Of a DNA stretch of 64,000 nt, positions 1 to 7,835 are shown in pieces. Position numbers and translations under genes: made by a program. How positions within the stretch are numbered: position 1 is the first letter of the stretch; each line of letters starts with the position of its first letter. The notes under the pieces were generated by a model. That model searched no databases, was not told where the DNA came from, and saw only the letters and a program-made list of their open reading frames with translations. This stretch comes from Methyloligella solikamskensis (GTDB lineage Bacteria > Pseudomonadota > Alphaproteobacteria > Rhizobiales > Methyloligellaceae): positions 1-64,000 of the forward strand of contig NZ_JBHTJO010000002.1 of the NCBI RefSeq assembly GCF_042676065.1, read 5' to 3'.

Positions 1-111
1 GAAGCAGACAATCTCAGGCACATCCGCACCCTTCTGCTTCGCAGACTCAAATGCCCGAAGCGCCGCCAGCCCGCTCGGACCAGCCCCAATAACGCATACG
101 CGCTCGCTCAT
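1..111 (-). CDS. Flavin-containing monooxygenase, N-terminal part (cut by window edge)
   Basis: Only the first 37 codons are inside the window. They begin at an ATG (109-111 read on the minus strand) and show a dinucleotide-binding motif, VIGAGPSGL at residues 7-15, followed by a helix ending in EIVCF, which is the start of an FAD-binding Rossmann fold. The pattern matches flavin-dependent monooxygenases of the FMO type and recalls the N terminus of bacterial trimethylamine monooxygenase (Tmm), which oxidises trimethylamine to its N-oxide. That narrower reading is from memory and cannot be tested without the rest of the gene. It is divergent from the ABC ATPase genes, with a 362-base intergenic region between them. 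Confidence 0.8.
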   Translation of the reverse strand, partial: MSERVCVIGAGPSGLAALRAFESAKQKGADVPEIVCF

Positions 112-473
112 AACACGGCTCCTCATCGTTCTCTTATTAGCTTGCGTTCAGATTGCTGCCGCTCGGTGCCGCGCCCGCATTTTTGCGGTGTCTAGGATGG
201 TCTCCGAACGGCACTCCCTCAGTGGAAATCGATGGGGGATCGCAACCATGGCGATCCTTCAACCGAGTCTTGGGATTTTCGCGTGTCTGCCAATTGCCAT
301 GGTGGGTTATCCCTTTAGGGATAGGCCGCATCGCCCGATCGCCGCGGTTCTACGCGGATCGTTCCGGAAGCGCCCTCGCGGCTAACCCGAAAGAGGTACG
401 AACTTCGATGAATGCCCCGGGATAGGGGCCCGTGATATTGGTCATCTATCGCAACCGAAGGCCGGGCGGGCAG
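112..473. promoter_or_regulatory. Divergent intergenic region between monooxygenase and ABC ATPase genes
   Basis: This noncoding stretch must hold the promoters of both divergent units. It contains a perfect 7-base inverted repeat with a 2-base spacer, TATCCCTTTAGGGATA at 308-323, a second GGGATAGG at 419-426, and the motif TAACCCGAAAGAGGTACG at 383-400. That motif recurs with two changes in the other divergent intergenic region of the same island (6668-6685). Operator sites for a shared regulator are the simplest reading; a structured 5-prime leader is an alternative. No sigma-70 promoter stands out clearly. Confidence 0.55.
383..419 (+). promoter_or_regulatory. Shared island motif, copy A
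   Basis: TAACCCGAAAGAGGTACG (383-400) is followed by GATGAATGCCCCG (407-419). Copy B at 6668-6700 has the same two blocks in the same order and orientation, 16 of 18 bases matching in the first block. The first block is an imperfect dyad (TA-ACC ... GGT-A). It lies about 75 bases before the first ATPase gene. Its role as operator or RNA element is inferred from conservation within this window only. Confidence 0.5.
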
Positions 474-1247
474 ATGACCACGAGCGAGCAACACATCCTC
501 GAAGTGCACAATCTGGGGCGCAACTTCGGCGGCATCGTCGCCGTCGACGATTTCAGCCTTAAGGTCAGACGGGGCGAAATCCACGGGCTGATCGGGCCCA
601 ACGGTGCCGGCAAGACCACCACCTTCAATGTCATCAGCGGCTTCTATCCGCCCTCCAGGGGGCGGATCGTCTATGCGGGCGAGGATATCTCGGGCCGGGC
701 GACAAGCGATCTCGCCAGCCTCGGTCTCATCCGCACCTTCCAGGGCACGACCCTGTTTCATGAGCTGAGCGTGATCGACAATGTCCGCCTCGGCCGTCAC
801 CGCAGCGCCAAGGCCAGCTTTCTTCAGCGCGTTCTGGGCACGGACCGCGCCGTGGAGCAGGAGGCCGACGAGAGGGCGCATGAGATCCTCGCCTTTCTCG
901 GCATGGACGGTCTGGCCGAAGAGCTGACCGCCAATCTCTCCCACGGTCACCAGCGGGCCTTAGGCCTCGCCGTGGCGCTGGCCGCCGATCCGCAATTGAT
1001 GCTGCTCGACGAGCCCTTCACCGGCATGAACCCGGAAGAGACCAAGCGCATGGTCGACCTGGTGAACCGGGTACGAGACGAGCAGGACGTGACCATCGTC
1101 CTGATCGAGCACGACATGCAGGCGGTGATGGGGCTGTGCGACCACATCACCGTGATGAATTTCGGCACGCTACTGGCCAGCGGCAGCCCCAAGGAAGTGC
1201 GCGCCAATCCGCATGTCATCGAAGCCTATCTGGGGAGCGCAGCCTGA
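474..1247 (+). CDS. ABC transporter ATPase, branched-chain amino acid (LivG) type
   Basis: A 257-residue cytoplasmic ATPase that would power the inner-membrane importer encoded by the two permease genes at 3.0-4.9 kb. Walker A is GPNGAGKTT at residues 41-49, the Q-loop Gln is at about 90, and Walker B is LMLLDEP at 175-181. The signature is LSHGH (155-159) rather than the usual LSGGQ; LivG proteins also tend to deviate here. The C-terminal NPHVIEAYLG is typical of LivG. I chose the ATG at 474; an in-frame GTG at 432 with an AGGGG nearby is possible. Its stop overlaps the start of the next ATPase by one base, so the two are translationally coupled. Confidence 0.92.
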   Translation: MTTSEQHILEVHNLGRNFGGIVAVDDFSLKVRRGEIHGLIGPNGAGKTTTFNVISGFYPPSRGRIVYAGEDISGRATSDLASLGLIRTFQGTTLFHELSVIDNVRLGRHRSAKASFLQRVLGTDRAVEQEADERAHEILAFLGMDGLAEELTANLSHGHQRALGLAVALAADPQLMLLDEPFTGMNPEETKRMVDLVNRVRDEQDVTIVLIEHDMQAVMGLCDHITVMNFGTLLASGSPKEVRANPHVIEAYLGSAA

Positions 1248-1954
1248 TGCTCTTGGAGCTCCGCGACGTTCACGTCCACTACAACAAGGTCGCCGCCCTC
1301 AAGGGCATCGACATGGGCATTCCCGATCAGGGCATGGTCACCATCATCGGCGCGAACGGCGCCGGCAAGAGCACGACCTTGCGCGCCATCTCCGGCCTCA
1401 CCCGGATCAGCAAGGGAGAGATCGTCTTCGACGGCCAGCGCATCGACAAGCTGCCGCCGGAAAAGATCGTCGCTCTGGGGATCGCCCATGTACCGGAAGG
1501 CCGCCGCATCTTCCCCGATCTCAGCGTCGAGGAGAATCTGCGCACCGGCGCATTTCTCCGCAAGGATCACGCCGAGATCGAGAAGGATCTGAAGGACGTC
1601 TTCAGGCGCTTCCCCCGTCTGGAGGAACGCCGCAGCCAGTGGGGCCGGTCGCTCTCCGGCGGCGAGCAGCAGATGCTCGCCATCGGCCGCGCGCTCATGT
1701 CCAGGCCCAAGATGCTGATCCTGGACGAACCCTCCATGGGACTTTCCCCCGTCATGGTCGACGAGATGGCCAGTATCATCCGTGACATCATGGAGCGCGG
1801 CGTGCCCGTCGTTCTCGTGGAGCAGAACGCGGAGCTGGCCCTCAAGCTCGCCCGCTTCGCCTATGTACTTGAGACTGGCAATATCGCCCTGGAGGGCCCC
1901 GCTAAGGAGCTGCACGACAATGAGCATGTCCGGCGCGCCTATCTCGGAGCGTAA
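1247..1954 (+). CDS. ABC transporter ATPase, branched-chain amino acid (LivF) type
   Basis: A 235-residue ATPase and partner of the preceding gene; Liv-type importers use a LivG/LivF heterodimer. Walker A is GANGAGKST (35-43), the signature LSGGEQQM is canonical, and Walker B is LILDEP. The HVPEGRRIFPDLSVEENL block and the closing VRRAYLG are typical of LivF. The ATG overlaps the upstream TGA (TGATG). The gene is followed 10 bases later by a small helical protein gene. The solute is not predictable from the ATPase. Confidence 0.93.
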   Translation: MLLELRDVHVHYNKVAALKGIDMGIPDQGMVTIIGANGAGKSTTLRAISGLTRISKGEIVFDGQRIDKLPPEKIVALGIAHVPEGRRIFPDLSVEENLRTGAFLRKDHAEIEKDLKDVFRRFPRLEERRSQWGRSLSGGEQQMLAIGRALMSRPKMLILDEPSMGLSPVMVDEMASIIRDIMERGVPVVLVEQNAELALKLARFAYVLETGNIALEGPAKELHDNEHVRRAYLGA

Positions 1955-1964
1955 GGCCGAGCGG

Positions 1965-2564
1965 ATGCCTTCACTCTCCGAATCCTGGTCGACCCAGGAG
2001 ATGATCAATGCCGGCTGGCGCGAGGCCGATCTTCAATGGGAAGAGGCCTCAGCCGCGGTCCTCGATGCGCTCAGCCGGGATAATTACGCCACCGCCGCTG
2101 AGCACGCAGGCCGCGCGCTCCAGCTCGCCCGGGAAAATTTCGAGCCCATCGATCCACGGCTCGGCACGAGCCTCGCCAATTACGGTATCTGCCTCGCGAT
2201 CGAGGGCGACGCGGCCGCACTTCAATCGCTTGTCGACAAGGCCCTGAACACCTGGCGCGGCTCGCAGCCCTGGATCGCCAAGCTCACCGCGCCGCGTTCG
2301 GCGCGAAGCTCCATGTTCCATCTTCGTATGGAAGCCCTTCACCGGGAGACCTATCGCGCACGTTGGCGCCAGCGTTGGCAGGAGATCGCCGAGGAGTCCA
2401 CCGGCCGGCTGCAGCGCCTGAACGACAGGCTCGCGTCGGGCGACCCTGCGTCTCCGCAAGTGCCGGCCGAAACCATGCTCGCCACCTGGATGCGCGAGCG
2501 GCCGGCCATGCTCAACGATACCCGCAAGCTTCTCGGTGCCAGCCTCCTGCTTCTCGTCTCCTGA
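1965..2564 (+). CDS. Hypothetical helical (TPR-like) protein in the ABC operon
   Basis: A 199-residue protein I do not recognise with certainty. It has no signal peptide or membrane segment. The stretch from about residue 25 to 90 (ALSRDNYATAAEHAGRALQL, then a second helical pair with LGTSLANYGICLAIEGD) has the spacing of tetratricopeptide repeats, and the C-terminal half is Arg- and Glu-rich helix. It sits 10 bases after the second ATPase in the same operon, so it may act with the transporter or the catabolic enzymes. An in-frame ATG at 1926 inside the ATPase gene is an alternative start; I prefer 1965, which has an AAGG eight bases upstream. Confidence 0.7.
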   Translation: MPSLSESWSTQEMINAGWREADLQWEEASAAVLDALSRDNYATAAEHAGRALQLARENFEPIDPRLGTSLANYGICLAIEGDAAALQSLVDKALNTWRGSQPWIAKLTAPRSARSSMFHLRMEALHRETYRARWRQRWQEIAEESTGRLQRLNDRLASGDPASPQVPAETMLATWMRERPAMLNDTRKLLGASLLLLVS

Positions 2565-2601
2565 GCTAAGCAAGCAATCGTCGCGGCCGTAGTGCCACGT
2601 T

Positions 2602-2699
2602 ATCCTGAGGTGCGCGCGCAGCGCGCCTCGAAGGAGGCGTGGCCGGAACTCGGCGCTCATCCTTCGAGGCTCGACGCTGCACGCCGAGCACCTCAGGAT
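2602..2699. repeat. Dispersed palindromic repeat, type 1, copy 1
   Basis: Perfect 12-base terminal inverted repeats, ATCCTGAGGTGC (2602-2613) and GCACCTCAGGAT (2688-2699), enclose inner inverted repeats CCTCGAAGGA (2626-2635) and TCCTTCGAGG (2660-2669). The same architecture appears at 59735-59842. It lies between convergent ends of the two halves of the ABC system and could fold as a long hairpin that also ends transcription. Confidence 0.8.
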
Positions 2700-2741
2700 G
2701 ACGAGTGAACGTGTGGCTAGCGACCGGCCCCACACTCAGCG

Positions 2742-3012
2742 TCATGCCCGGACTTGATCCGGGCATCCACGCCGTTAGCGCGCAGCGAACTCAGCGGTCA
2801 CTGGAAGGACGGAGAAAGTTGAGAAGGAACGGCATGGACTGCCGGGTTAAGCCCGGTAATGACGCTCTCTCTCTCTCTCTCTGGATCCGGGCCTGCATCC
2901 TTCGAGACGCGCGCTTCGCGCGCCCTTAGGGTGAGGAGCAACCTCTCAAGTCTGCTGCGCTGCTCCTCATGGTGAGGGCATTTGCGCAGCAAATGCGTCT
3001 CGAACCATGAGG
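2742..3012. repeat. Cluster of further intergenic palindromes and a CT microsatellite
   Basis: The rest of the gap before the permease gene contains a GTCATGCCCGG/CCGGGCATCCA palindrome (about 2742-2768), an inverted copy of the same type (GCCGGGTTAAGCCCGG, before 2860), a run of nine CT dinucleotides (2865-2882), and a nested hairpin with arms CCTCATGGT (2965-2973) and ACCATGAGG (3004-3012) around GCATTTGC/GCAAATGC (2978-2996). Nothing here looks coding. It separates the convergent ATPase and permease operons. Confidence 0.7.
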
Positions 3013-3024
3013 CCCGGACGAAGC

Positions 3025-4050
3025 CTACTCCGCAGGCACCTCTTCGGTGCGCGTGGCCTCCCGCCGCTCCTTGCGGCCGGCGAGCCAGGCCTTGGTCTTC
3101 GGTACCAGGCTTTCCAGCCCGTCGGGCAGGAACAGGATGGAGGCGATCAGCAGCGCGCCGTAGAGCATCGGCCGCATCTCGTCGACCCCGAGACCGCGCA
3201 GGATCACCTCGTTGATAATGGTCAGCGTCACCACGCCGATGATCGGACCGTAGAAGGTCGCCGTGCCGCCGACGATGGCCCAGATGAGAATGTAGACCAT
3301 CTCCTCCACATCGAACCGGTTGGGTGCGACCGCCCCCACATAGTGGGCATAGAGCGCACCGGCGAGGCCCGCGAAGAACGCAGAGATCACGAAGGCCAGC
3401 ATCCGGTAGCGGAACGTGTTCACGCCGACGGATTCCGCCAGCCTGTCCTGCCAGTGGATGGCGTGGAAGGTGAGGCCGATGCGCGAGCGCTCGATGCGAT
3501 AGAGAATGAAGAGCGAGACCGACACCACGATCAGGCAGAGATAGTAGTAGTTCACGGGCTCGAAGAAATCGATGCCGAAGAAGTCCGGCATGGCCGGGAT
3601 CCGCTTGATGCCCTTGGGTCCGCCGAACAGGAAGGTGAGATCGCTCCACTTCCACATCAGCCGGATCACCTCGCCCGCGGCGAACGAGCCAATCAGGAAA
3701 TAGAACCCCTTCATGCGGAAGAGCGGGAAGCTGAGCAGGAAGGCCACGAAGCCGGCCACGCTCGCGCCGAGCAGCATGGCGATCGGCACCGGCACCCCGA
3801 GCTCCTTGGCGAACAGGGCGGAGCCGTAGGCGCCCACGCCCATGATCACCGCATGGGCCAGGGACCATTCGCCGGTCAGGGTCAGCAGCCGGTAGCTGCA
3901 CACCAGCAGCACGTTGATCACCAGCATCACCAAGATCTCCTGCTGCGAGAACGACAGGAGAAATGGCAGCACGATCAGAACGGCGGCCAGCACACCGAAG
4001 CCGATAAGCCAGCCGATGTTGTTGGAGGTTTTGGTTTCAGGCTTAGGCAC
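3025..4050 (-). CDS. ABC transporter permease, LivM type
   Basis: A 341-residue inner-membrane permease with many hydrophobic segments starting at about residue 12. It carries the LivM-type loop LAESVGVN followed by the FFAGLAGALYAHYVG helix, and FYGPIIGV near the end. The GTG start at 4050 lies inside the last codons of the upstream permease gene (8-base overlap), so the two are coupled; an AAGGA sits only 2 bases before it. The C-terminal tail is charged and cytoplasmic. It forms the channel with the LivH-type protein. Confidence 0.92.
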   Translation of the reverse strand: MPKPETKTSNNIGWLIGFGVLAAVLIVLPFLLSFSQQEILVMLVINVLLVCSYRLLTLTGEWSLAHAVIMGVGAYGSALFAKELGVPVPIAMLLGASVAGFVAFLLSFPLFRMKGFYFLIGSFAAGEVIRLMWKWSDLTFLFGGPKGIKRIPAMPDFFGIDFFEPVNYYYLCLIVVSVSLFILYRIERSRIGLTFHAIHWQDRLAESVGVNTFRYRMLAFVISAFFAGLAGALYAHYVGAVAPNRFDVEEMVYILIWAIVGGTATFYGPIIGVVTLTIINEVILRGLGVDEMRPMLYGALLIASILFLPDGLESLVPKTKAWLAGRKERREATRTEEVPAE

Positions 4051-4915
4051 GTTCCTTGGCTCCGAACAGTCCGGTTGGCTTTACGATCAGGACCGCCAGC
4101 ATGAGCAGGAGCCCCACGATGTTGGCGAGCGTCCCGTCATACATCGTGGTGACGAAGGTGTAGACGAAGCCATACAGGATGGCGACGAGCACCGCCCCCT
4201 CCAGGGACCCGATACCCCCCACGATGATGATGATGAAGGCGGTCACGATCACCGAGTGGCCCATGAAGGGCGTCGGCGAGACGAGCGGCGCGGTCAGCGC
4301 GCCGGCCACGCCGGCAAGCCCCGCACCAATGAACATGGCAATCCGCGCCGTCTGGTTGATCGAGATGCCCTGCAGCGCGGCCGCTTCCCGGTCTTGGGCG
4401 CAGGCCCTGAGCGACCAGCCGAACTTGCTCTTGCGCAGGAAGATCCACAGCGCGCCTAAGAGTCCGATGGCGGCAAGGATCACGTAGAGACGCTGATAGG
4501 TGAGCACCGCACCATCGAGAAAGACGATTTTGTCCTGGGTGGAGGGCGGCACGTTCTCCATCCGCACGCCGAAGCCGAGCATGGCGGTCGTCTGGAGGAT
4601 GAGTAGGAAGCCGATCGATGCGATCAGCCCGCCGAGCGGATTATCCCGTAACGGTCTGAACAGGCCCACCTCCATGAGCAGGCCGAGACAGCCCACGAAG
4701 ATCAGACCGACGACGACGGCGAGGAAGAAGGGGAGGCCCATATCGGCGTAGAGCGCCACCACCGTATAGGCGCCCGCCATATAGAGCTCGCCATGGGCGA
4801 AGTTGATGACCCCCATGACGCCGAAGATGAGCACGAAGCCGACCGCGATCAGCGCCATGTAGCTCGCGGCATAGGTTGCGTTCACCACCGTCTGAAAGAA
4901 CAGCTCGGCTGTCAT
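4043..4915 (-). CDS. ABC transporter permease, LivH type
   Basis: A 290-residue inner-membrane permease. The pattern NFAHGELYMAGAY near the N terminus and the ATPase-coupling loop REAAALQGI followed by IGAGLAGVAGAL are hallmarks of LivH. It ends with LIVKPTGLFG, as the family usually does. The start is the ATG giving MTAELFFQ; longer in-frame extensions into the upstream gap look non-coding. It is preceded by a hairpin-rich 154-base gap after the binding-protein gene and overlaps the LivM-type gene. Confidence 0.92.
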   Translation of the reverse strand: MTAELFFQTVVNATYAASYMALIAVGFVLIFGVMGVINFAHGELYMAGAYTVVALYADMGLPFFLAVVVGLIFVGCLGLLMEVGLFRPLRDNPLGGLIASIGFLLILQTTAMLGFGVRMENVPPSTQDKIVFLDGAVLTYQRLYVILAAIGLLGALWIFLRKSKFGWSLRACAQDREAAALQGISINQTARIAMFIGAGLAGVAGALTAPLVSPTPFMGHSVIVTAFIIIIVGGIGSLEGAVLVAILYGFVYTFVTTMYDGTLANIVGLLLMLAVLIVKPTGLFGAKERA

Positions 4916-4933
4916 CGTAAAGCTCCGTCTTGT

Positions 4934-5055
4934 GCCGGGCGGACGGAGAGCCGCCCGGCGAAACACCAGAATGTCATTCGAAGAAGTGGCGGCCTCTCCC
5001 GCTGTCCGGATTGCGCCAGGCGCAATCCGTCTGTGCGCCGGTAGCGGGAGAGGCC
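4934..5055 (-). other. Two strong hairpins between binding-protein and permease genes
   Basis: Hairpin 1 is a perfect 9-base stem GCCGGGCGG/CCGCCCGGC (4934-4942 and 4951-4959). Hairpin 2 is compound: outer arms of 13 bases (4991-5003 and 5043-5055, GGCCTCTCCCGCT type) and inner arms of 11 bases (5007-5017 and 5019-5029). Such structures after a binding-protein gene commonly protect its mRNA or partly end transcription, so that binding protein exceeds permease. That function is inferred from position. Confidence 0.75.
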
Positions 5056-5069
5056 AATGGTCATCAGCC

Positions 5070-6368
5070 TCAGCTGCGCTGATAGTACATCTGGCCGAGC
5101 GCCTTCATGTGCTTGATCAGGAGCTCGCTGTGTTTGCCCCACCAGTCGGGGATGGACTTGAAGTCCTGGATTTTCGCCTTGCCGTCCTGGATGGCGACGA
5201 CCGGCCAAAGACCGACCAGCGCGTTGTCGATGCCGAACAGCTCTTCGCCCCACCAGTCGGCCTCGCCGAAGGCGTGCTTGCCGACGCCGCCTTCCTTCAT
5301 GGCGGCCAGCACGGCGGTCGGCTCCGTGGTGCCCGCCTTCTTCGCGGCGTCAGCCCAGAGGTCCATGATCGATGCATATTCCCAGGACACGGCGCCCCAC
5401 TCGCCCGCGCCGTAGCGCTTCAGATATTCCTGATAGAAATCGTTGGGGCGCTTGAAGTTCACATGGGGCTCGTTCAGCTTCGGATCGTCGAAATCCGGGA
5501 ACTGGAAGATGAAGCCCTCCATGAATTCCTTGGAGGTCTTCTCCACCATCTTCTCGTAGAAATCCGCCGTGCACGAGATCATCTGACCCTTGAAGCCCTG
5601 CTGGAAGGCCTGCTCGGTCAGCGGATGCACGTAGTCGGCGTAGCAGGTGTCGAGGCAGATGATGTCCGGCTTCAGCGCCAGCATCTTCGACATTATCGGC
5701 GCGAAGTCCGTGGTCGCCGGGTCGAAGAAGATCGGCTCGTCGAGCACCTCGATGCCCGCCGCCTCGAACGCGGCGAGATAGGTCGCCACTGAAGGCTTGC
5801 CGAGCGCGTCGTCCTGGGCGCAGATCACCGCGGTCTTCAGATCCGGCTTGTTCTCCGCGAGCCATTCCACGCCGGTCACGTTGTAGATCGGATGCACCTC
5901 GCACGGCGCAAGCAGCATGGTGGTTTCGGGCGTCAGATCGCTCGGCAGCAGGGTGGAGACGAGCATCTCCTCCCGTTCGGCAACCGGCGAAGCGCCGGGC
6001 CAGGGGTCGCCGCCAAGCATCATGATGAACTTGACCTCGTCCTCCTTGATCAGCTTGACCGCGCCGGCGCGCGCTTTGCTCGGGTCGTATTCGTCGTCGT
6101 ACGAAACGAACTCGACCTTCATCATCTCGTCGCCGACCTTGATGCCGCCATCGGCGTTCACCCAGTCAGCCCAGATCTTGCAGCCGTCGAGCCCGGGCTT
6201 ACCCCAGGCGGCGACCTCGCCGGTCAACGGTGCGAGAAAGCCGATCTTGACCGTCTTCTCCGCGCCGAAGGCAATCTTCGGCATGGAGACGCTGGCCATG
6301 AGAGCTGCTGCGGCCGTGGTTGACAGAAATTGACGGCGGTCCATGCCGCCCTTACCGAGTTTCCTCAC
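5070..6368 (-). CDS. ABC transporter substrate-binding protein, Liv/amide type, Tat-exported
   Basis: A periplasmic solute receptor of the type I fold (Peripla_BP_6 family), 432 residues. The N terminus carries DRRQFLSTTAAAALMA, a twin-arginine signal followed by a hydrophobic stretch and a cleavage region near AFG-AEK. The mature protein begins with VKIGFLAPLTGEVAAWG, typical of the family. The GTG at 6368 has a GGAGGG about 8 bases upstream; the ATG at 6344 would start directly at the Tat motif. It is first in a minus-strand operon with the two permeases. The substrate is unknown; neighbours suggest an amino-alcohol or amine. Confidence 0.92.
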   Translation of the reverse strand: MRKLGKGGMDRRQFLSTTAAAALMASVSMPKIAFGAEKTVKIGFLAPLTGEVAAWGKPGLDGCKIWADWVNADGGIKVGDEMMKVEFVSYDDEYDPSKARAGAVKLIKEDEVKFIMMLGGDPWPGASPVAEREEMLVSTLLPSDLTPETTMLLAPCEVHPIYNVTGVEWLAENKPDLKTAVICAQDDALGKPSVATYLAAFEAAGIEVLDEPIFFDPATTDFAPIMSKMLALKPDIICLDTCYADYVHPLTEQAFQQGFKGQMISCTADFYEKMVEKTSKEFMEGFIFQFPDFDDPKLNEPHVNFKRPNDFYQEYLKRYGAGEWGAVSWEYASIMDLWADAAKKAGTTEPTAVLAAMKEGGVGKHAFGEADWWGEELFGIDNALVGLWPVVAIQDGKAKIQDFKSIPDWWGKHSELLIKHMKALGQMYYQRS

Positions 6369-6837
6369 CTTGATCCCTCCCTATCGGACCCGGAGCGCGA
6401 TTTTCACTGGGCCGGAGGCCGGCACTCCTGTTTTGGACGGCTTGACGGTCGGTTTTGTCGAGCTGCGGGGCGATCGAGTGCCCATCGGCTCTGGCGTCTC
6501 TTTCCCGCAAGCGCTGGGTCGTTTACGTCGAACTCCCGTCCCGGTTGGACGCCGAAAACCTCGGGAAACAAGGCAGTTTGCGGTTCGCCGGGCGGCCGAG
6601 TGCGACAAGTTCACTCACCTCTTCGACTCTGAGAATCTCCCGGAAAACAACAATCCTCTTCTGGGGGTAACCCGAAGGGGGTACGGGATGAGGTGCCCCG
6701 CAGGCGCGTATCGTCAGCCTCGGATTTTCGAGGGGAACGGTGCGGGTTTGGGACGCGTCTGCGCCTATCCCCTTTTACATTGGGCGTCGGTTCGGCGATG
6801 CTGAAAGCACCGTAGAAAAACAGCAAACGGCCCGCCT
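6369..6837. promoter_or_regulatory. Divergent intergenic region between binding protein and kinase genes
   Basis: These 469 bases separate the divergent transporter and enzyme operons. Apart from the shared motif at 6668-6700 there is CTATCCCC at 6765-6772, the reverse complement of the GGGATAG element in the first divergent region. Short open frames here are low-complexity and lack family resemblance, so I treat the stretch as regulatory. No clear sigma-70 promoter can be picked by eye. Confidence 0.5.
6668..6700 (+). promoter_or_regulatory. Shared island motif, copy B
   Basis: TAACCCGAAGGGGGTACG (6668-6685) followed at once by GATGAGGTGCCCCG (6687-6700). This matches copy A (383-419) block for block. 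GTAACCC/GGGGGTAC could also pair as a short hairpin around GAA, so an RNA element is possible. It lies about 150 bases before the kinase gene. Confidence 0.5.
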
Positions 6838-7824
6838 ATGCTTTATCAAGACGCTCTTTTGGAGAGGCTCGAATCCGGCCTGCGCAAATCGCTCCCCCAA
6901 TGGGGTCTGCCGCAGGATGCCAAGGTCTCCCTCCTCGAGATTTCCGAGAACGCGACCTATCTCGCCGAAGATGGAAACGGCGAGAAGACCATCTTCCGCG
7001 TTCACCGGCCCGACTATCATACCGAGGAGGAGATACGGTCCGAGCTCGCCTGGGTCGCGGCCCTGCGGGAAGACGGCGTCGTGGAGACACCCCGCACCAT
7101 CCCGACCGAGGACGGGTCGCCCCTGTCGTCCTTCTCAGACGGTGAAGCGACCCGCTACATCGCCGCCTTCTCCTTCATGTCCGGCAAGGAGCCCGACGCC
7201 GAGGACGATCTGGTGAAGTGGTACGGCGAGCTGGGCGAGATCAATGCGCGCCTCCATACCCATGCTCGGGAATGGCAGAAGCCCGAAGGCTTCACTCGCA
7301 AGACCTGGAATTTCGACACCATCATCGGCGATGGCGCCCTGTGGGGCGAGTGGTCCGCAGCCCCCGGCCTCACCGAAGAGGGCCATGCGATCCTGGAGAA
7401 GACCGCCGCGCTGCTCCGCAAGCAGACCGATGCGTTCGGGGCCGGCGAGGACCGCTTCGGTCTGATCCATTGCGACATGCGCCCGGCCAATCTCCTGGTC
7501 GATGGCGACCGTCTCGGCGTGATCGATTTCGACGATTGCGGCTTCTCCTGGTACGCCTACGACTTCGCCGCCGCGGTAAGTTTCCTGGAGCACGAGCCCT
7601 ATCTGCCCGATCTCATGGCGGCCTGGGTCGAGGGCTACCGCAAGCAGGCCCCGCTTTCCGACGAGATCGCCGCGGCGCTTCCCATGTTCGTTATGCTCCG
7701 GCGAATGCAGCTCACCGCCTGGATCGCCTCTCATGGGGAAACGGAGACCGCCAAGTCCATGGGCGTGCCCTATACGGAAGGAAGTGTCGCTCTCGGTGAG
7801 ACCTATCTCGCCGAGAACGGCTGA
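6838..7824 (+). CDS. Small-molecule kinase, aminoglycoside phosphotransferase (APH/choline kinase) fold
   Basis: A 328-residue cytoplasmic kinase-like protein. The catalytic loop is HCDMRPANLL (H211, D213, N218) and the metal-binding motif is VIDFDD (D230, D232), as in aminoglycoside phosphotransferases, choline kinases and hydroxylysine kinase. It is 11 bases upstream of a class III PLP enzyme of the phospho-lyase type. Vertebrate hydroxylysine kinase and phosphohydroxylysine phospho-lyase form the same enzyme pair, so this kinase probably phosphorylates a hydroxyl group of an amino-alcohol that the next enzyme then cleaves. The substrate is not determined. Antibiotic resistance is unlikely given the context. 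Confidence 0.88.
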   Translation: MLYQDALLERLESGLRKSLPQWGLPQDAKVSLLEISENATYLAEDGNGEKTIFRVHRPDYHTEEEIRSELAWVAALREDGVVETPRTIPTEDGSPLSSFSDGEATRYIAAFSFMSGKEPDAEDDLVKWYGELGEINARLHTHAREWQKPEGFTRKTWNFDTIIGDGALWGEWSAAPGLTEEGHAILEKTAALLRKQTDAFGAGEDRFGLIHCDMRPANLLVDGDRLGVIDFDDCGFSWYAYDFAAAVSFLEHEPYLPDLMAAWVEGYRKQAPLSDEIAAALPMFVMLRRMQLTAWIASHGETETAKSMGVPYTEGSVALGETYLAENG

Positions 7825-7835
7825 GGCTGAAGACA

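Noticed and set aside
2865..2882. CT dinucleotide run as a phase-variation site
   Set aside because: It is between convergent operons and inside no reading frame or obvious promoter, so length change would have no clear effect.
6838..7824. Aminoglycoside resistance gene
   Set aside because: The phosphotransferase fold is shared by many metabolic kinases; the operon with a phospho-lyase-like enzyme and an importer makes a catabolic kinase far more likely.
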